From Sphingobium fluviale (GTDB taxonomy: Bacteria; Pseudomonadota; Alphaproteobacteria; Sphingomonadales; Sphingomonadaceae): DNA of 64,000 bases. Of this stretch, positions 8,157 through 16,623 are shown in pieces (position 1 is the first letter of the stretch; each line of letters starts with the position of its first letter). A model generated the notes under the pieces. That model made no database searches and was not told where the DNA came from. It saw only the letters and a list, made by a program, of their open reading frames with translations. The position numbers were made by a program, and so were the translations under genes. Location of the stretch: the NCBI RefSeq assembly GCF_004122115.1, contig NZ_SBKP01000003.1:1-64000 (forward strand). Reading direction: 5' to 3'.

Positions 8157-9064
8157 TTGTGTACGAAATCTTGCGGGACTTCAGGTCCCCAACTCGCTAG
8201 CGCATCCTCCATGCTGTAGTTCGTGGGTGTCCAAGCGGAATAATCGTCTATGTGGTCGATATCGGCATAATATTCGAACCAGGAGCCCCAGGGGTCCTGA
8301 ATATAGTGAAAGAAGTTCGATCCGATAGTGTGCCGCCCGAAGCCCCAGTCGCCAAGGCCCGCCTTTGCGAGCAATGCGCGACCACCCCGGCCGACTTCAT
8401 CTGGGTCGGCCACCTGGAAGCTGGCATGGTGGAATCCAATGCCGCCTGATTTGGCAAAGGCGATAACATGGTGGTCGCTGTCGTTGCGTGTGCAGGTAAA
8501 CGCAATGATGTCCTGTGCCCGGTCGGCTAACCCCATTCCAAAGGCTTGAGTTACAAATTCGACGCTTGCCAAGACGTCGGGCGTAAAAACAAGCACATGG
8601 CCGAGCCGCAATGGCCTGACGGGTAGATAGCTTTGCTTCGGCATGATGGCTGAACGGCGCTTGCGCACAATACGACCCGGTCCGTTGATCTCGAAGGGGG
8701 TGGGTGGGATCGCCAGATCGCTGTCAGCAGGATGTTCGCAAAGGTGAAACATCATGCCGTGGGGGTCACGCACCCAAAGCCCTTCCGGTGCGAAGCCGGC
8801 AGGCGCGTCAGTCACCAGTCCACCCAGGCTAGGGATGGCTGTGGCGATTTCATCGAGACGTTCTGCGCGAAGCTGAATGTGATGAATGCGCTTCCGAGGT
8901 GCGCCGCCAACAAGGACGATTGACGCGCGATCCTGCGTCTCGCACCGCATATAGGCGCGGTTGCCTTCCACCGTAGCACTGAGCCCGGCATCGGAATAAA
9001 AGCGCACACCCGCTTCTATGTCAGGAATTTCGAGCGTGACCGATAATAACCCCAGTACCGCCAT
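8102..9064 (-). CDS. Type I extradiol (VOC) ring-cleavage dioxygenase
   Basis: This 320-residue protein has two vicinal-oxygen-chelate domains (about 1-115 and 150-300), the architecture of type I extradiol dioxygenases such as BphC, HsaC and catechol 2,3-dioxygenase. The Fe(II) triad is present in the second domain: H156 (RLGHVLVF), H213 (GFHHASF) and E264 (SWFEYY). H199 and Y254 are plausible acid/base residues, and HYIQDPWGSWFE resembles the extradiol signature. It is the third gene after an FAD hydroxylase and an FAH-family hydrolase (gap 17), as expected for meta-cleavage of a catechol. The actual catechol is unknown. It overlaps the bufC 3' end convergently. Confidence 0.82.
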   Translation of the reverse strand: MAVLGLLSVTLEIPDIEAGVRFYSDAGLSATVEGNRAYMRCETQDRASIVLVGGAPRKRIHHIQLRAERLDEIATAIPSLGGLVTDAPAGFAPEGLWVRDPHGMMFHLCEHPADSDLAIPPTPFEINGPGRIVRKRRSAIMPKQSYLPVRPLRLGHVLVFTPDVLASVEFVTQAFGMGLADRAQDIIAFTCTRNDSDHHVIAFAKSGGIGFHHASFQVADPDEVGRGGRALLAKAGLGDWGFGRHTIGSNFFHYIQDPWGSWFEYYADIDHIDDYSAWTPTNYSMEDALASWGPEVPQDFVHNYELDGAPFPRESIGSLG

Positions 9065-9081
9065 GACATCCTCTCCTCTGG

Positions 9082-9939
9082 TCAGACCTTTGCGACCCTA
9101 TTTTCAATCGCACCTATTGATTCCACCTCGCAACGGATGAGGTCGCCCGGCTGCAGAAACACTTGTGGCTCCATGCCGACACCGACGCCTTCAGGCGTTC
9201 CGGTGGCGATCAGATCCCCACTTTCCAGTGTGAAGGCGGTTGATAAGTAAGAAATCTGCGCCCACAGATTATGGATCATGTTGGCGGTATTGTTGTCCTG
9301 CCGGAGCTCACCATTGACCCAGCTCCGCAGTCTCAGTGCGTGAGGGTCGGCAATTTCATCTGCGGTTACGATCCAGGGACCGATCGGGCCATGCGTATCG
9401 AATGATTTGCCCATCGTGAAGGTTGGCGAGTGAAATTGCCAGTCGCGTGCAGACACGTCATTGCCGACACAATAGCCGAAAATATGGGCCGGTGCCTCAG
9501 ATTCGGTTACGCCCTTGGCCGGCTTGCCGATTACAGCAACCAACTCGACTTCATAATCAAGCTTTTCGGTCACTCCCTGCTCGATTTCGTCATAGGGTCC
9601 GATAATGCATGTGGTCTGTTTGTTGAACCAAACCTGGTGCTTGCTGCGGGCAATGCCGAGCTTGTCCGCCTCTTCCAAGTGCTTGGCATAGTTCATGCCT
9701 ATCGCGAGATACTTGCCAGGGCGCTCGATGGGCGGGAGTAGCTTGACAGCGTCGAGTGTCAAAACAGGCTTGGCGCTCGCAACGATATTCTTCAAAGCGG
9801 CAAGGGCATCCTCACCGCCTTCAATGATTTCGCGGATCGAGCGCCAGGGCGCTCCAGCCGCAACTAGGTCGATAACGCCTTGTTCCTTGAGTGCGCCGAT
9901 GCGCGTTTCACCATCATGGCTGTAACGAATGAGCTTCAT
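9082..9939 (-). CDS. Fumarylacetoacetate hydrolase (FAH) family protein
   Basis: This 285-residue enzyme has the FAH C-terminal fold. The divalent-metal ligands are E130 and E132 (DYEVEL) and D161 (GNDVSARDWQ). The loop TGTPEGVG at 247-254 and MNYAKHLEEA near 82-91 are standard. Such enzymes hydrolyse C-C bonds of 1,3-dicarbonyl ring-cleavage products or decarboxylate/hydrate 2-oxo acids. The ATG at 9939 is chosen because AGGAAG precedes it; a TTG at 9957 is the only longer option. It lies between the hydroxylase (gap 37) and the extradiol dioxygenase (gap 17), so it likely acts on the meta-cleavage product in place of an alpha/beta hydrolase. Confidence 0.85.
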   Translation of the reverse strand: MKLIRYSHDGETRIGALKEQGVIDLVAAGAPWRSIREIIEGGEDALAALKNIVASAKPVLTLDAVKLLPPIERPGKYLAIGMNYAKHLEEADKLGIARSKHQVWFNKQTTCIIGPYDEIEQGVTEKLDYEVELVAVIGKPAKGVTESEAPAHIFGYCVGNDVSARDWQFHSPTFTMGKSFDTHGPIGPWIVTADEIADPHALRLRSWVNGELRQDNNTANMIHNLWAQISYLSTAFTLESGDLIATGTPEGVGVGMEPQVFLQPGDLIRCEVESIGAIENRVAKV

Positions 9940-9976
9940 ATCACATGCTTCCTGCAAGAGTTGGTGTGTTCTGTTT

Positions 9977-11590
9977 TCAGTCGGGCTGGGTTGCCAAGAG
10001 CGCCGCCGCCGTGGCGAACCCCGCAGCCCTTAGATCCGACAAGAAATCATCAATCAATGATTGCAGATCGTCGGATGTGCCAGCCCCCCCATAAACATAG
10101 AAATCCGGTCGGACTAACATCGCAATCCAGCCATTAGTCTCGAAAAAGGCGTCCATCCTGCCATCAAGATCAACGACTCCGCCCGGTGTATACTGATCGA
10201 ATGATATGATTCTCACATCGAGTGCGATAAGTGTCTGGATTACCTCAGGACTCAGTAATGAATGGGGGTCCACCCCGCGACAGTGAAGCGCAAAATTGGA
10301 CTCAATAAGCGCATCGAGGCGCATGTGATTGCCATTTCGCGATATTGTTACATGGGGCGACAGCAATCCCGCGCCCTTGGCAAGAGAGCCGTCTTCTGCC
10401 CGTCGCACGATCCCTGATGTAAGGGAAGGGAACGGAGGAGGAGGCTCTGCAGAACCATCGAGAAAGGCCTTGTCACGTTCGGCAGCAGCCTGACTGTCAG
10501 GGATGCAGATTATCTTCCCCAGATAGATCGAAATGTCGGTAACCTGGCTAACGTGTGGGCGTCGTTCGATTTCGTAGGTATCAAGCAGGCTGTCGTCCGC
10601 CTTGCCATCGAGAATGAAACCAAGTTTCCATGCCAAATTCCAGGCGTCGCGCATGCCCGCGCACATGCCTTGGCCCATAAAGGGCGGCATCACATGGGCG
10701 GCATCGCCCGCAACCATAATCCGCCCTGCTCGCCACTTGCTGGCCATCAATGAGCGGAAGTTGTATACCTTGTGACGCACGATTTCGATATCATTGGGGC
10801 CGGCCCAGCGTTCGAGCAGGCTCCAGACCTTTTCCTCGCTTTCCAGATCCTCGATCCGCTCTCCGGGAAGCCGCATGAATTCCCAGCGGCGGAAAACCTT
10901 GTCGCCGCGGATGCCTGCCGGTACGATGGTGGTAGGACGGACAGGATTGCAATATTGCCCCGCTGCGGGAAGCCCCAGCTTTTCGATCGTCACACCATCT
11001 TTCAGCATCACGTCGATGACCAGCCAGTCCGCCTCGAAACCGCGATCTTCACGTTCGCCGCCAATCGTTTCGCGCACCAGTGAATTGGCACCGTCACAAC
11101 CCACCAGATATCGCGCGGAAATGGTCTTTTCCTCGCCGGTTTCACAATGGCGCAGGCGAGCGTGGACGAGATTATCATCCTGCGTCACCTCTGTCATTTC
11201 CCAGCCGAGATGCAGATCAACCGTTGGTTGCTTGGCGACGGCATCGTCCAGCGCCTGCTCAAGTGTCGGCTGATGGACGAAATTCACTTCTGGCCCACCC
11301 GATATAGATGGTGACGACCAATCGATCACCAGCAACTCATTCCAGTCGGCGTTAAACCATTGATATAATGGCCCTGGCTGAGTGACTGATGGCAGGATTT
11401 CCCCCATGCCGTTGGCGGCCAGCACCCGATACAGTTCGTGATCAATGCAAACGGCGCGGGGAAGCGGATAACGCGTCGTCCAGCGCTCGACGACGGCGAC
11501 ATGGCGACCTTGGCGACCCAGCATCAATGCCAACGATTCACTGACGGGGCCGTAGCCCACCTGGACAACGTCATAAACGTCGATGCTCAT
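9977..11590 (-). CDS. Class A FAD-dependent aromatic hydroxylase, MhpA/TfdB-like
   Basis: This 537-residue flavoprotein hydroxylase has a dinucleotide fold at the N-terminus (VGYGPVSESLALMLG, residues 11-25), the DG motif GCDGANSLVR at 164-173 and the FAD-ribityl motif GDAAHVMPPFMGQG at 295-308. It resembles 3-(3-hydroxyphenyl)propionate hydroxylase and phenol/resorcinol hydroxylases, with a C-terminal thioredoxin-like extension. It would ortho-hydroxylate a phenolic ring to the catechol cleaved by the downstream dioxygenase. It is first in a three-gene operon and divergent from a TetR regulator. A TGTCAT palindrome at 11633-11645 lies 43 bases upstream of its start. The substrate is not determined. 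Confidence 0.85.
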   Translation of the reverse strand: MSIDVYDVVQVGYGPVSESLALMLGRQGRHVAVVERWTTRYPLPRAVCIDHELYRVLAANGMGEILPSVTQPGPLYQWFNADWNELLVIDWSSPSISGGPEVNFVHQPTLEQALDDAVAKQPTVDLHLGWEMTEVTQDDNLVHARLRHCETGEEKTISARYLVGCDGANSLVRETIGGEREDRGFEADWLVIDVMLKDGVTIEKLGLPAAGQYCNPVRPTTIVPAGIRGDKVFRRWEFMRLPGERIEDLESEEKVWSLLERWAGPNDIEIVRHKVYNFRSLMASKWRAGRIMVAGDAAHVMPPFMGQGMCAGMRDAWNLAWKLGFILDGKADDSLLDTYEIERRPHVSQVTDISIYLGKIICIPDSQAAAERDKAFLDGSAEPPPPFPSLTSGIVRRAEDGSLAKGAGLLSPHVTISRNGNHMRLDALIESNFALHCRGVDPHSLLSPEVIQTLIALDVRIISFDQYTPGGVVDLDGRMDAFFETNGWIAMLVRPDFYVYGGAGTSDDLQSLIDDFLSDLRAAGFATAAALLATQPD

Positions 11591-11632
11591 GTCACTCCCA
11601 CTCCCCTAGGCTTGAACTTATAATGTCCTGAT

Positions 11633-11645
11633 TGTCATAATGACA
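11633..11645. promoter_or_regulatory. Candidate TetR operator upstream of the FAD hydroxylase
   Basis: A 13-base inverted repeat TGTCAT-A-ATGACA lies between the hydroxylase operon and the divergent TetR gene. A related 13-mer, TGTCATTTTGACA, occurs at 12764-12776 upstream of the sulfatase on the other side of the same regulator. Confidence 0.55.
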
Positions 11646-11842
11646 GTAATGATATTACTAAGTCAAGGCAGTATCTGCGATAAATATGCTGCTTCATCGA
11701 GATATCCGTTCGGATGAGTGCCCTTTGACAACAGCCATAGTAGTGGCCCGCTGCTCCGCCGTGGCATTGAGCTGAGCGTTGACCGCGAGGAAAATGCTGC
11801 TACTTCGTTCTGGCAATGACTAGCAAGGCAGGGCAAAAAATC

Positions 11843-12586
11843 ATGGTGCCGCGGCAGAAATCCGCGCTTGCCGGGCCGGTAGACACGGTCCCGCAGGAGG
11901 ATCATCGTGTTCGCGTGGCGCGCGAGAAGCGGAAGCGGATGCGTGCGCATCTTATGCAATCGATCATCGCAGTTTGCTCTGGACGCAAGCTGACAGGTTC
12001 AACCGTAATTGAAGACGTCGTGCGTCATGCCGAGGTGTCTCGCGGAACGTTCTACAAATATTTCGAAACGCTCGATGAAGCTGTTATCGAAATTGCTTCT
12101 GAGCTGGCCGAGGAAATGACCGTCGGCATAGCATCGGTATATGACGTCCTCGATGATCCAATTTTGCGCACGGCAACCGGCTTTCAGACGTTTCTTTCGC
12201 GCTCTTTGATTGATCCGAATTGGGGCGCTTTCATCATCCATCTGGATTTGCTGAATGGAGAGCAGAACCAGATCGCGAGCAAAGTCAAAGGTGATATTCG
12301 GTTGGGTATCCAGACTGGCGATTATTTCGTCAAGTCTGTCGATACGGCGGCTGATTTGTTGATGGGGGCAAAACACGAGGCAATCCGGCGGATTATCGCC
12401 GGGCAGCACGATGTAAGTTATATACATGATATGGCAGCAATGGTGCTCAAAAGCTTCGGGGTGTCACATCATAAGGCAGAGAAATCTGTGGCCCACAGTT
12501 TCCAAAGACTGTGTGACCTAGCACCAGATAAATTGGCGTGGTGGAAAACCGGCGGCCCCGCTGCACAGTTTCGGCCTGATATATAG
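11843..12586 (+). CDS. TetR-family transcriptional regulator (first of two related copies)
   Basis: This is a 247-residue regulator. The N-terminal helix-turn-helix is IEDVVRHAEVSRGTFYKYFE; the rest is a ligand-binding helical domain. The start at 11843 has AGGG 9 bases upstream; an ATG at 11816 with no ribosome site would add 9 residues. It carries the block EDHRVRVAREKRKRMRAHL before the HTH and DKLAWW near the end. Both blocks recur in the second TetR at 16624-17334, so the pair arose from one ancestor. It sits between the hydroxylase operon (divergent) and the sulfatase-receptor pair, with matching inverted repeats on both sides, and probably controls both. Confidence 0.87.
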   Translation: MVPRQKSALAGPVDTVPQEDHRVRVAREKRKRMRAHLMQSIIAVCSGRKLTGSTVIEDVVRHAEVSRGTFYKYFETLDEAVIEIASELAEEMTVGIASVYDVLDDPILRTATGFQTFLSRSLIDPNWGAFIIHLDLLNGEQNQIASKVKGDIRLGIQTGDYFVKSVDTAADLLMGAKHEAIRRIIAGQHDVSYIHDMAAMVLKSFGVSHHKAEKSVAHSFQRLCDLAPDKLAWWKTGGPAAQFRPDI

Positions 12587-12763
12587 CCAGTACGGCTAGG
12601 CATCGACGATGCCAGCATGGGGCTTTTCTCAATTTCTGGTTTATCCTTGATAGAATGAAGCTCTGCGCATGTGCGATTGGGGCACAGACGCCTTCTTGTG
12701 ATGCTCATTCACGGCCATAATTCGCGGCGAGAATCTTTTCGATTGACATCATAAAAGCATTAG

Positions 12764-12776
12764 TGTCATTTTGACA
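12764..12776. promoter_or_regulatory. Candidate TetR operator upstream of the sulfatase
   Basis: A 13-base inverted repeat TGTCA-TTT-TGACA lies 69 bases before the sulfatase start. It matches the palindrome at 11633-11645 in both half-sites and in overall length. A TTGACA hexamer at 12743-12748 just upstream could be a -35 element. Confidence 0.5.
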
Positions 12777-12844
12777 TCAATGAAACTCAAGATGCCCAAG
12801 TCGGCACACTGCAAGAATGAGTTCAGAAATCGGGAGAGGTGGCT

Positions 12845-14278
12845 TTGAACATAGACCGGAGAGGTGCGATCGGGATCGGTGTTGCGGCACTGTCTTCGTT
12901 GTCGTTTGCCCCTTTGGGGGCGGCCGCACCTTCGGCTAGAAAGCCTAACATCGTGTTCATCATGGCCGACGATCTCGGTTATGCCGATCTTAGCTGCTAT
13001 GGTCGTCAGGACTATAGGACGCCAGCCGTTGATCGTCTTGCGCGCGAAGGCGTCCGGCTCACTCAAGCTTATGCAAATTCACCGGTATGTTCGGCAACCC
13101 GCATCGCCTTGATGACCGGCAGGTATCAGTACCGTCTTCGGGCCGGATTGGAAGAACCGTTGACTCCGGCCAGTAGCTACGGTTTGCCGCCGGAGCAACC
13201 GACGCTTCCATCGCTGTTGCGCAATACAGGCTATCACACCAGCCTTATCGGTAAATGGCATATGGGAGCGCTGCCCGATTATGGCCCATTGAAAAGTGGT
13301 TATGACGAATTTTGGGGCATACGCGGCGGCGGCGTGGATTACTTTTCGCATGCTGCGTTGGGTCAAGCGGATCTGTGGGATAATGATCGCCCTGTTGCTG
13401 AGGTCGGCTATCTGACCGATCTTATCGGGCAGCGCGCTCTCGATATGATCGAGCGTCGCTCTGCAGATAAGGATCCCTTTTTTCTGTCCTTGCATTTCAC
13501 CGCACCGCACTGGCCGTGGGAAGGTCCGGAAGATGCAGCCGTGTCCGAACGCCTGAGCAAGGACAAGACTCTGAGTGCTTTGGCCCATTTCGATGGCGGT
13601 GACATGGCCACCTATGCCGCCATGGTCGTTCGCATGGATTATCAGATCGGTCGTATTCTGGATCTGCTTGATCGCAAGGGCATTGCAGACAACACCATCG
13701 TCATATTCACCAGCGATAACGGCGGAGAGCGGTTTTCCAATGTGTGGCCTTTCACGGGCAGGAAGGGAGAACTACTGGAAGGGGGACTCCGTATTCCTGC
13801 TGTCGTCCGCTGGCCGGGCAAGATACCGGCGGGTTCAGTCAGTGAGCAAGTCACCATATCGATGGACTGGTTGCCCACGCTGCTTGGCGCAGCTGGCGTC
13901 AATTTGCCGATGGATGCATCTTCGGACGGCATCAACATCATGCCATCTTTGTCTGGCAAAAGCGGAGCCGTCGATCGCACGCTGTATTGGCGCTACCTCA
14001 ATTTCGATCAGCAGGCGTGCCGCATGGGCAACTGGAAATATCTGAAGATTCTGAACGAGGAGTTCCTCTTCGATGTCGTTGCCGATCCACTCGAACGTGC
14101 GAACCTGAAGGCGCGTTATCCGTCGATTTTCGCTCAGCTCACGGCATCTTATCATTCATGGAACAGGGAGATGCTACCGCTCGATCCCAAAGCCTTCACT
14201 CACGGCTTTTCAGGGAAGGAAATGGCCGACCATTTTGGTGTGAAGTCGCCGGTCATGCACAGCGGAACTATTGATTAG
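12845..14278 (+). CDS. Type I sulfatase (formylglycine-dependent), Tat-type signal
   Basis: This 477-residue alkaline-phosphatase-fold sulfatase has the metal-binding motif NIVFIMADDLGYADL near residues 35-49. The catalytic motif is VCSATRIALMTGR, with C82 the residue oxidised to formylglycine (C-x-A-x-R, with Ala where most have Pro). A second metal motif, FTSDNGGE, lies near 291. The N-terminus NIDRRGAIGIGVAALSSL is a twin-arginine signal, so the enzyme should be folded in the cytoplasm and exported. The TTG at 12845 is preferred because GGGAG is 8 bases upstream; a GTG at 12839 is only 2 bases from it. It is followed by a TonB receptor. The substrate (aryl or alkyl sulfate) is unknown. Confidence 0.88.
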   Translation: MNIDRRGAIGIGVAALSSLSFAPLGAAAPSARKPNIVFIMADDLGYADLSCYGRQDYRTPAVDRLAREGVRLTQAYANSPVCSATRIALMTGRYQYRLRAGLEEPLTPASSYGLPPEQPTLPSLLRNTGYHTSLIGKWHMGALPDYGPLKSGYDEFWGIRGGGVDYFSHAALGQADLWDNDRPVAEVGYLTDLIGQRALDMIERRSADKDPFFLSLHFTAPHWPWEGPEDAAVSERLSKDKTLSALAHFDGGDMATYAAMVVRMDYQIGRILDLLDRKGIADNTIVIFTSDNGGERFSNVWPFTGRKGELLEGGLRIPAVVRWPGKIPAGSVSEQVTISMDWLPTLLGAAGVNLPMDASSDGINIMPSLSGKSGAVDRTLYWRYLNFDQQACRMGNWKYLKILNEEFLFDVVADPLERANLKARYPSIFAQLTASYHSWNREMLPLDPKAFTHGFSGKEMADHFGVKSPVMHSGTID

Positions 14279-14353
14279 TTTATGATCAAATGCCGCTTCA
14301 GAGACAATTATTCACGGTTTTTTCTACAACACACAGAGTTCGGGGAGAGAGAA

Positions 14354-16555
14354 ATGAACATGACAGATAAACTTTACGCATCGGTATCGTTACTGCCGTG
14401 CCTGATGTTTTCAGGCATGGCGTTTGCACAGGAGGCTAACCCCACAGCGGCGGCATCCGGCGCAGAACCGGCAGCCGAGCAGGCTGCACCGTTTGAAGGT
14501 GAGATCATCGTCACCGCACAGCGCCGTGAAGGCACGGTTCAGGACACGCCGTTGGCTATTGCCGTTCTGTCTGGCAGTCAGATGGCGGCAGCTCAGATTA
14601 ACGATCCTACCAAGCTGACCAATGTGACTACCGGCGTGCAACTATCGACTGTCGGCCAGCAGCTTGCACTTTTTGTTCGTGGTGCGGGCGCACCCGTGGC
14701 GAACGTCAGAGCGGACCCGGCGGCGGCCTATTCAATCGATGGTATTGCCATCGCCAGGCCGGTATCGGTTAACGGCGCTTATTATGACCTTGCACGGGTT
14801 GAAGTCGTGAAGGGGCCGCAGGGGACGCTCTATGGTCGAAATTCAACCGTTGGCGCGATCAACATCATTACCAACCGGCCAAGTTTTAAACTGGAAGGGA
14901 GTGCAGAGATCGAAGCGGGGAACTACGATCTCTTTCGTGGTGAAGCGATGCTGAACGTGCCTCTGTCTGATACGTTTGCCATGCGCGGCGCGGTGCAGGC
15001 GACGAAGCGCGATGGCTATCTGTCCAACGGATATAATGACGCGGACAATTACGCCGGTCGTTTGCGTGCGCTTTACCAGCCTTCGAGCGACATCTCCCTT
15101 CTGTTGACCGCCAGCTACTATCGCGACCACGGAAAGGGATCGGGAGACGTATCGCTGAACTCGCCGAATGGCACGGTATTTACAAATGACCCATGGTTCG
15201 TGAAGGCAGGCCCGCCTAACTTTTTTGACCAGGTTCCAACGGACGGCAATCAGAACCTGAAAAGCCTGATTCTGAGTGCCGAGCTTGAGGCTGATCTGGG
15301 CTTTGCGACCCTTACGGTTATCCCAGCCTATCTCGACACGAGCTACCTTGCTCATACCTACACCGGTGGTTTTGAGCAGCGCATCGACAACGATGACAAG
15401 CAGAAAAGCGTCGAAGTGCGATTGGCGTCTCCAGCTAATCAGGCAGTCAGCTGGATCCTTGGGGGGCTGTATCTTGACGATAAACAGGATGGCTACACAG
15501 ACATTGGGTCGCGTCCCGGAATTCTTCAGCGCGAACAGACCAACAAGCTCAGCCTTAAATCCTATGCTGCATTTGGTCAGGTAACAGTGAATCTGAGCGA
15601 CCAGTTCCGGATCACGGGTGGCGCGCGTTATTCCAATGAAACCAAGGATCTGGACGGGTTTGTGCAAATCCTGACCTTGAGCCAGGTTCCTGTGCCGGGC
15701 CAGCCTGTGCTGCCCTCCATTGGTCACCGCAACTTCGAAGATATCAGCTACCGTGTGGGTCTGGAGTATGATGTATCGCCGGATAGCCTGCTGTATGCCT
15801 CAATCGCAACTGGATATAAGGCGGGCGGATTTAATGTCGGGCTCCCCCCTGTAAATCCGGGCGATCTTCCTAACAGCTTCGATCCGGAAAACATGACCGC
15901 TTTCACAATTGGCTCGAAGAACAGCTTCGCAAATAAGCGCGTTCGTCTCAATGTGGAGGCATGGTACTGGGATTATCGCGATGTCCAGCAGGTTCAATTC
16001 GGCTTCGTTAACCCGCGTCCCGCGTTTGCCCTCGTGACCTATAACGCAGCAAAGCAGGAAAGCTATGGCGCGGAAGTTGATGCCTCGGTCCGGATCGGGG
16101 ATGGCGGCACCTTGAGTGGAAACCTGACCTATACACGTTCCACCTGGAAGGAGTTCGCTTTGCCCGGATTTGTGTTCGGTCCCTTTAACATTCCCGCCAG
16201 CAACCTGAGTGGCGCAGACACTCCATTCGCGCCGAAATGGGCAGCCAACCTGTCTTACACACACGCGTTGGAAACCGCTAACGGCGGCGTGATAACACCG
16301 GGTATTCGCACGCGTATCCGCAGTGCGCAGACATTGAACACAACAGGTGTGATCGGCAGCCGGGTAAAAGGCACTATGTCGACGGATATCTGGGTGACTT
16401 ACCAGTCACCGGATTCGGCGATAGAAGTCCAGCTGTATGCCAACAACCTTGAAGACGAACCTGTCTTCAGCTTCTCTGGCGTGACGCCGGCAGGCCATTG
16501 GGGGCGGCCGGGCAACCCCCTCACCTTTGGTATTCGCGCCAAGACGAAATTCTGA
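14354..16555 (+). CDS. TonB-dependent outer-membrane receptor
   Basis: This is a 733-residue receptor with a signal peptide (cleavage likely after AFA, near residue 24) and a short linker. The TonB box and plug begin at EIIVTAQRREGTVQDTPLAI. The plug motif is RVEVVKGPQGTLYGRNSTVGAINIITN, shown here only as its landmark, near residues 150-177. A 22-strand barrel ends in aromatic F. It is of the sphingomonad catabolic TonB receptor type (FecA/IroN-like fold) and not obviously a siderophore receptor. The ATG at 14354 follows GGGGAGAGAGAA; an upstream frame extension to 14282 is not signal-peptide-like. It follows the sulfatase by 75 bases and probably imports its substrate or a related aromatic. 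A terminator follows it. Confidence 0.92.
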   Translation: MNMTDKLYASVSLLPCLMFSGMAFAQEANPTAAASGAEPAAEQAAPFEGEIIVTAQRREGTVQDTPLAIAVLSGSQMAAAQINDPTKLTNVTTGVQLSTVGQQLALFVRGAGAPVANVRADPAAAYSIDGIAIARPVSVNGAYYDLARVEVVKGPQGTLYGRNSTVGAINIITNRPSFKLEGSAEIEAGNYDLFRGEAMLNVPLSDTFAMRGAVQATKRDGYLSNGYNDADNYAGRLRALYQPSSDISLLLTASYYRDHGKGSGDVSLNSPNGTVFTNDPWFVKAGPPNFFDQVPTDGNQNLKSLILSAELEADLGFATLTVIPAYLDTSYLAHTYTGGFEQRIDNDDKQKSVEVRLASPANQAVSWILGGLYLDDKQDGYTDIGSRPGILQREQTNKLSLKSYAAFGQVTVNLSDQFRITGGARYSNETKDLDGFVQILTLSQVPVPGQPVLPSIGHRNFEDISYRVGLEYDVSPDSLLYASIATGYKAGGFNVGLPPVNPGDLPNSFDPENMTAFTIGSKNSFANKRVRLNVEAWYWDYRDVQQVQFGFVNPRPAFALVTYNAAKQESYGAEVDASVRIGDGGTLSGNLTYTRSTWKEFALPGFVFGPFNIPASNLSGADTPFAPKWAANLSYTHALETANGGVITPGIRTRIRSAQTLNTTGVIGSRVKGTMSTDIWVTYQSPDSAIEVQLYANNLEDEPVFSFSGVTPAGHWGRPGNPLTFGIRAKTKF

Positions 16556-16566
16556 TCGATTGGCGG

Positions 16567-16599
16567 TCCCCGGTGCACATCGCCTGCGCCGGGGATTTT
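16567..16599 (+). terminator. Terminator after the sulfatase-TonB receptor pair
   Basis: A 7-bp stem TCCCCGG (16567-16573) pairs with CCGGGGA (16589-16595) around a 15-base loop that can pair further (GC/GC). TTTTC follows. It lies 11 bases after the receptor stop codon. Confidence 0.65.
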
Positions 16600-16623
16600 C
16601 AGTGTGACAGGTGAAACATTTTA

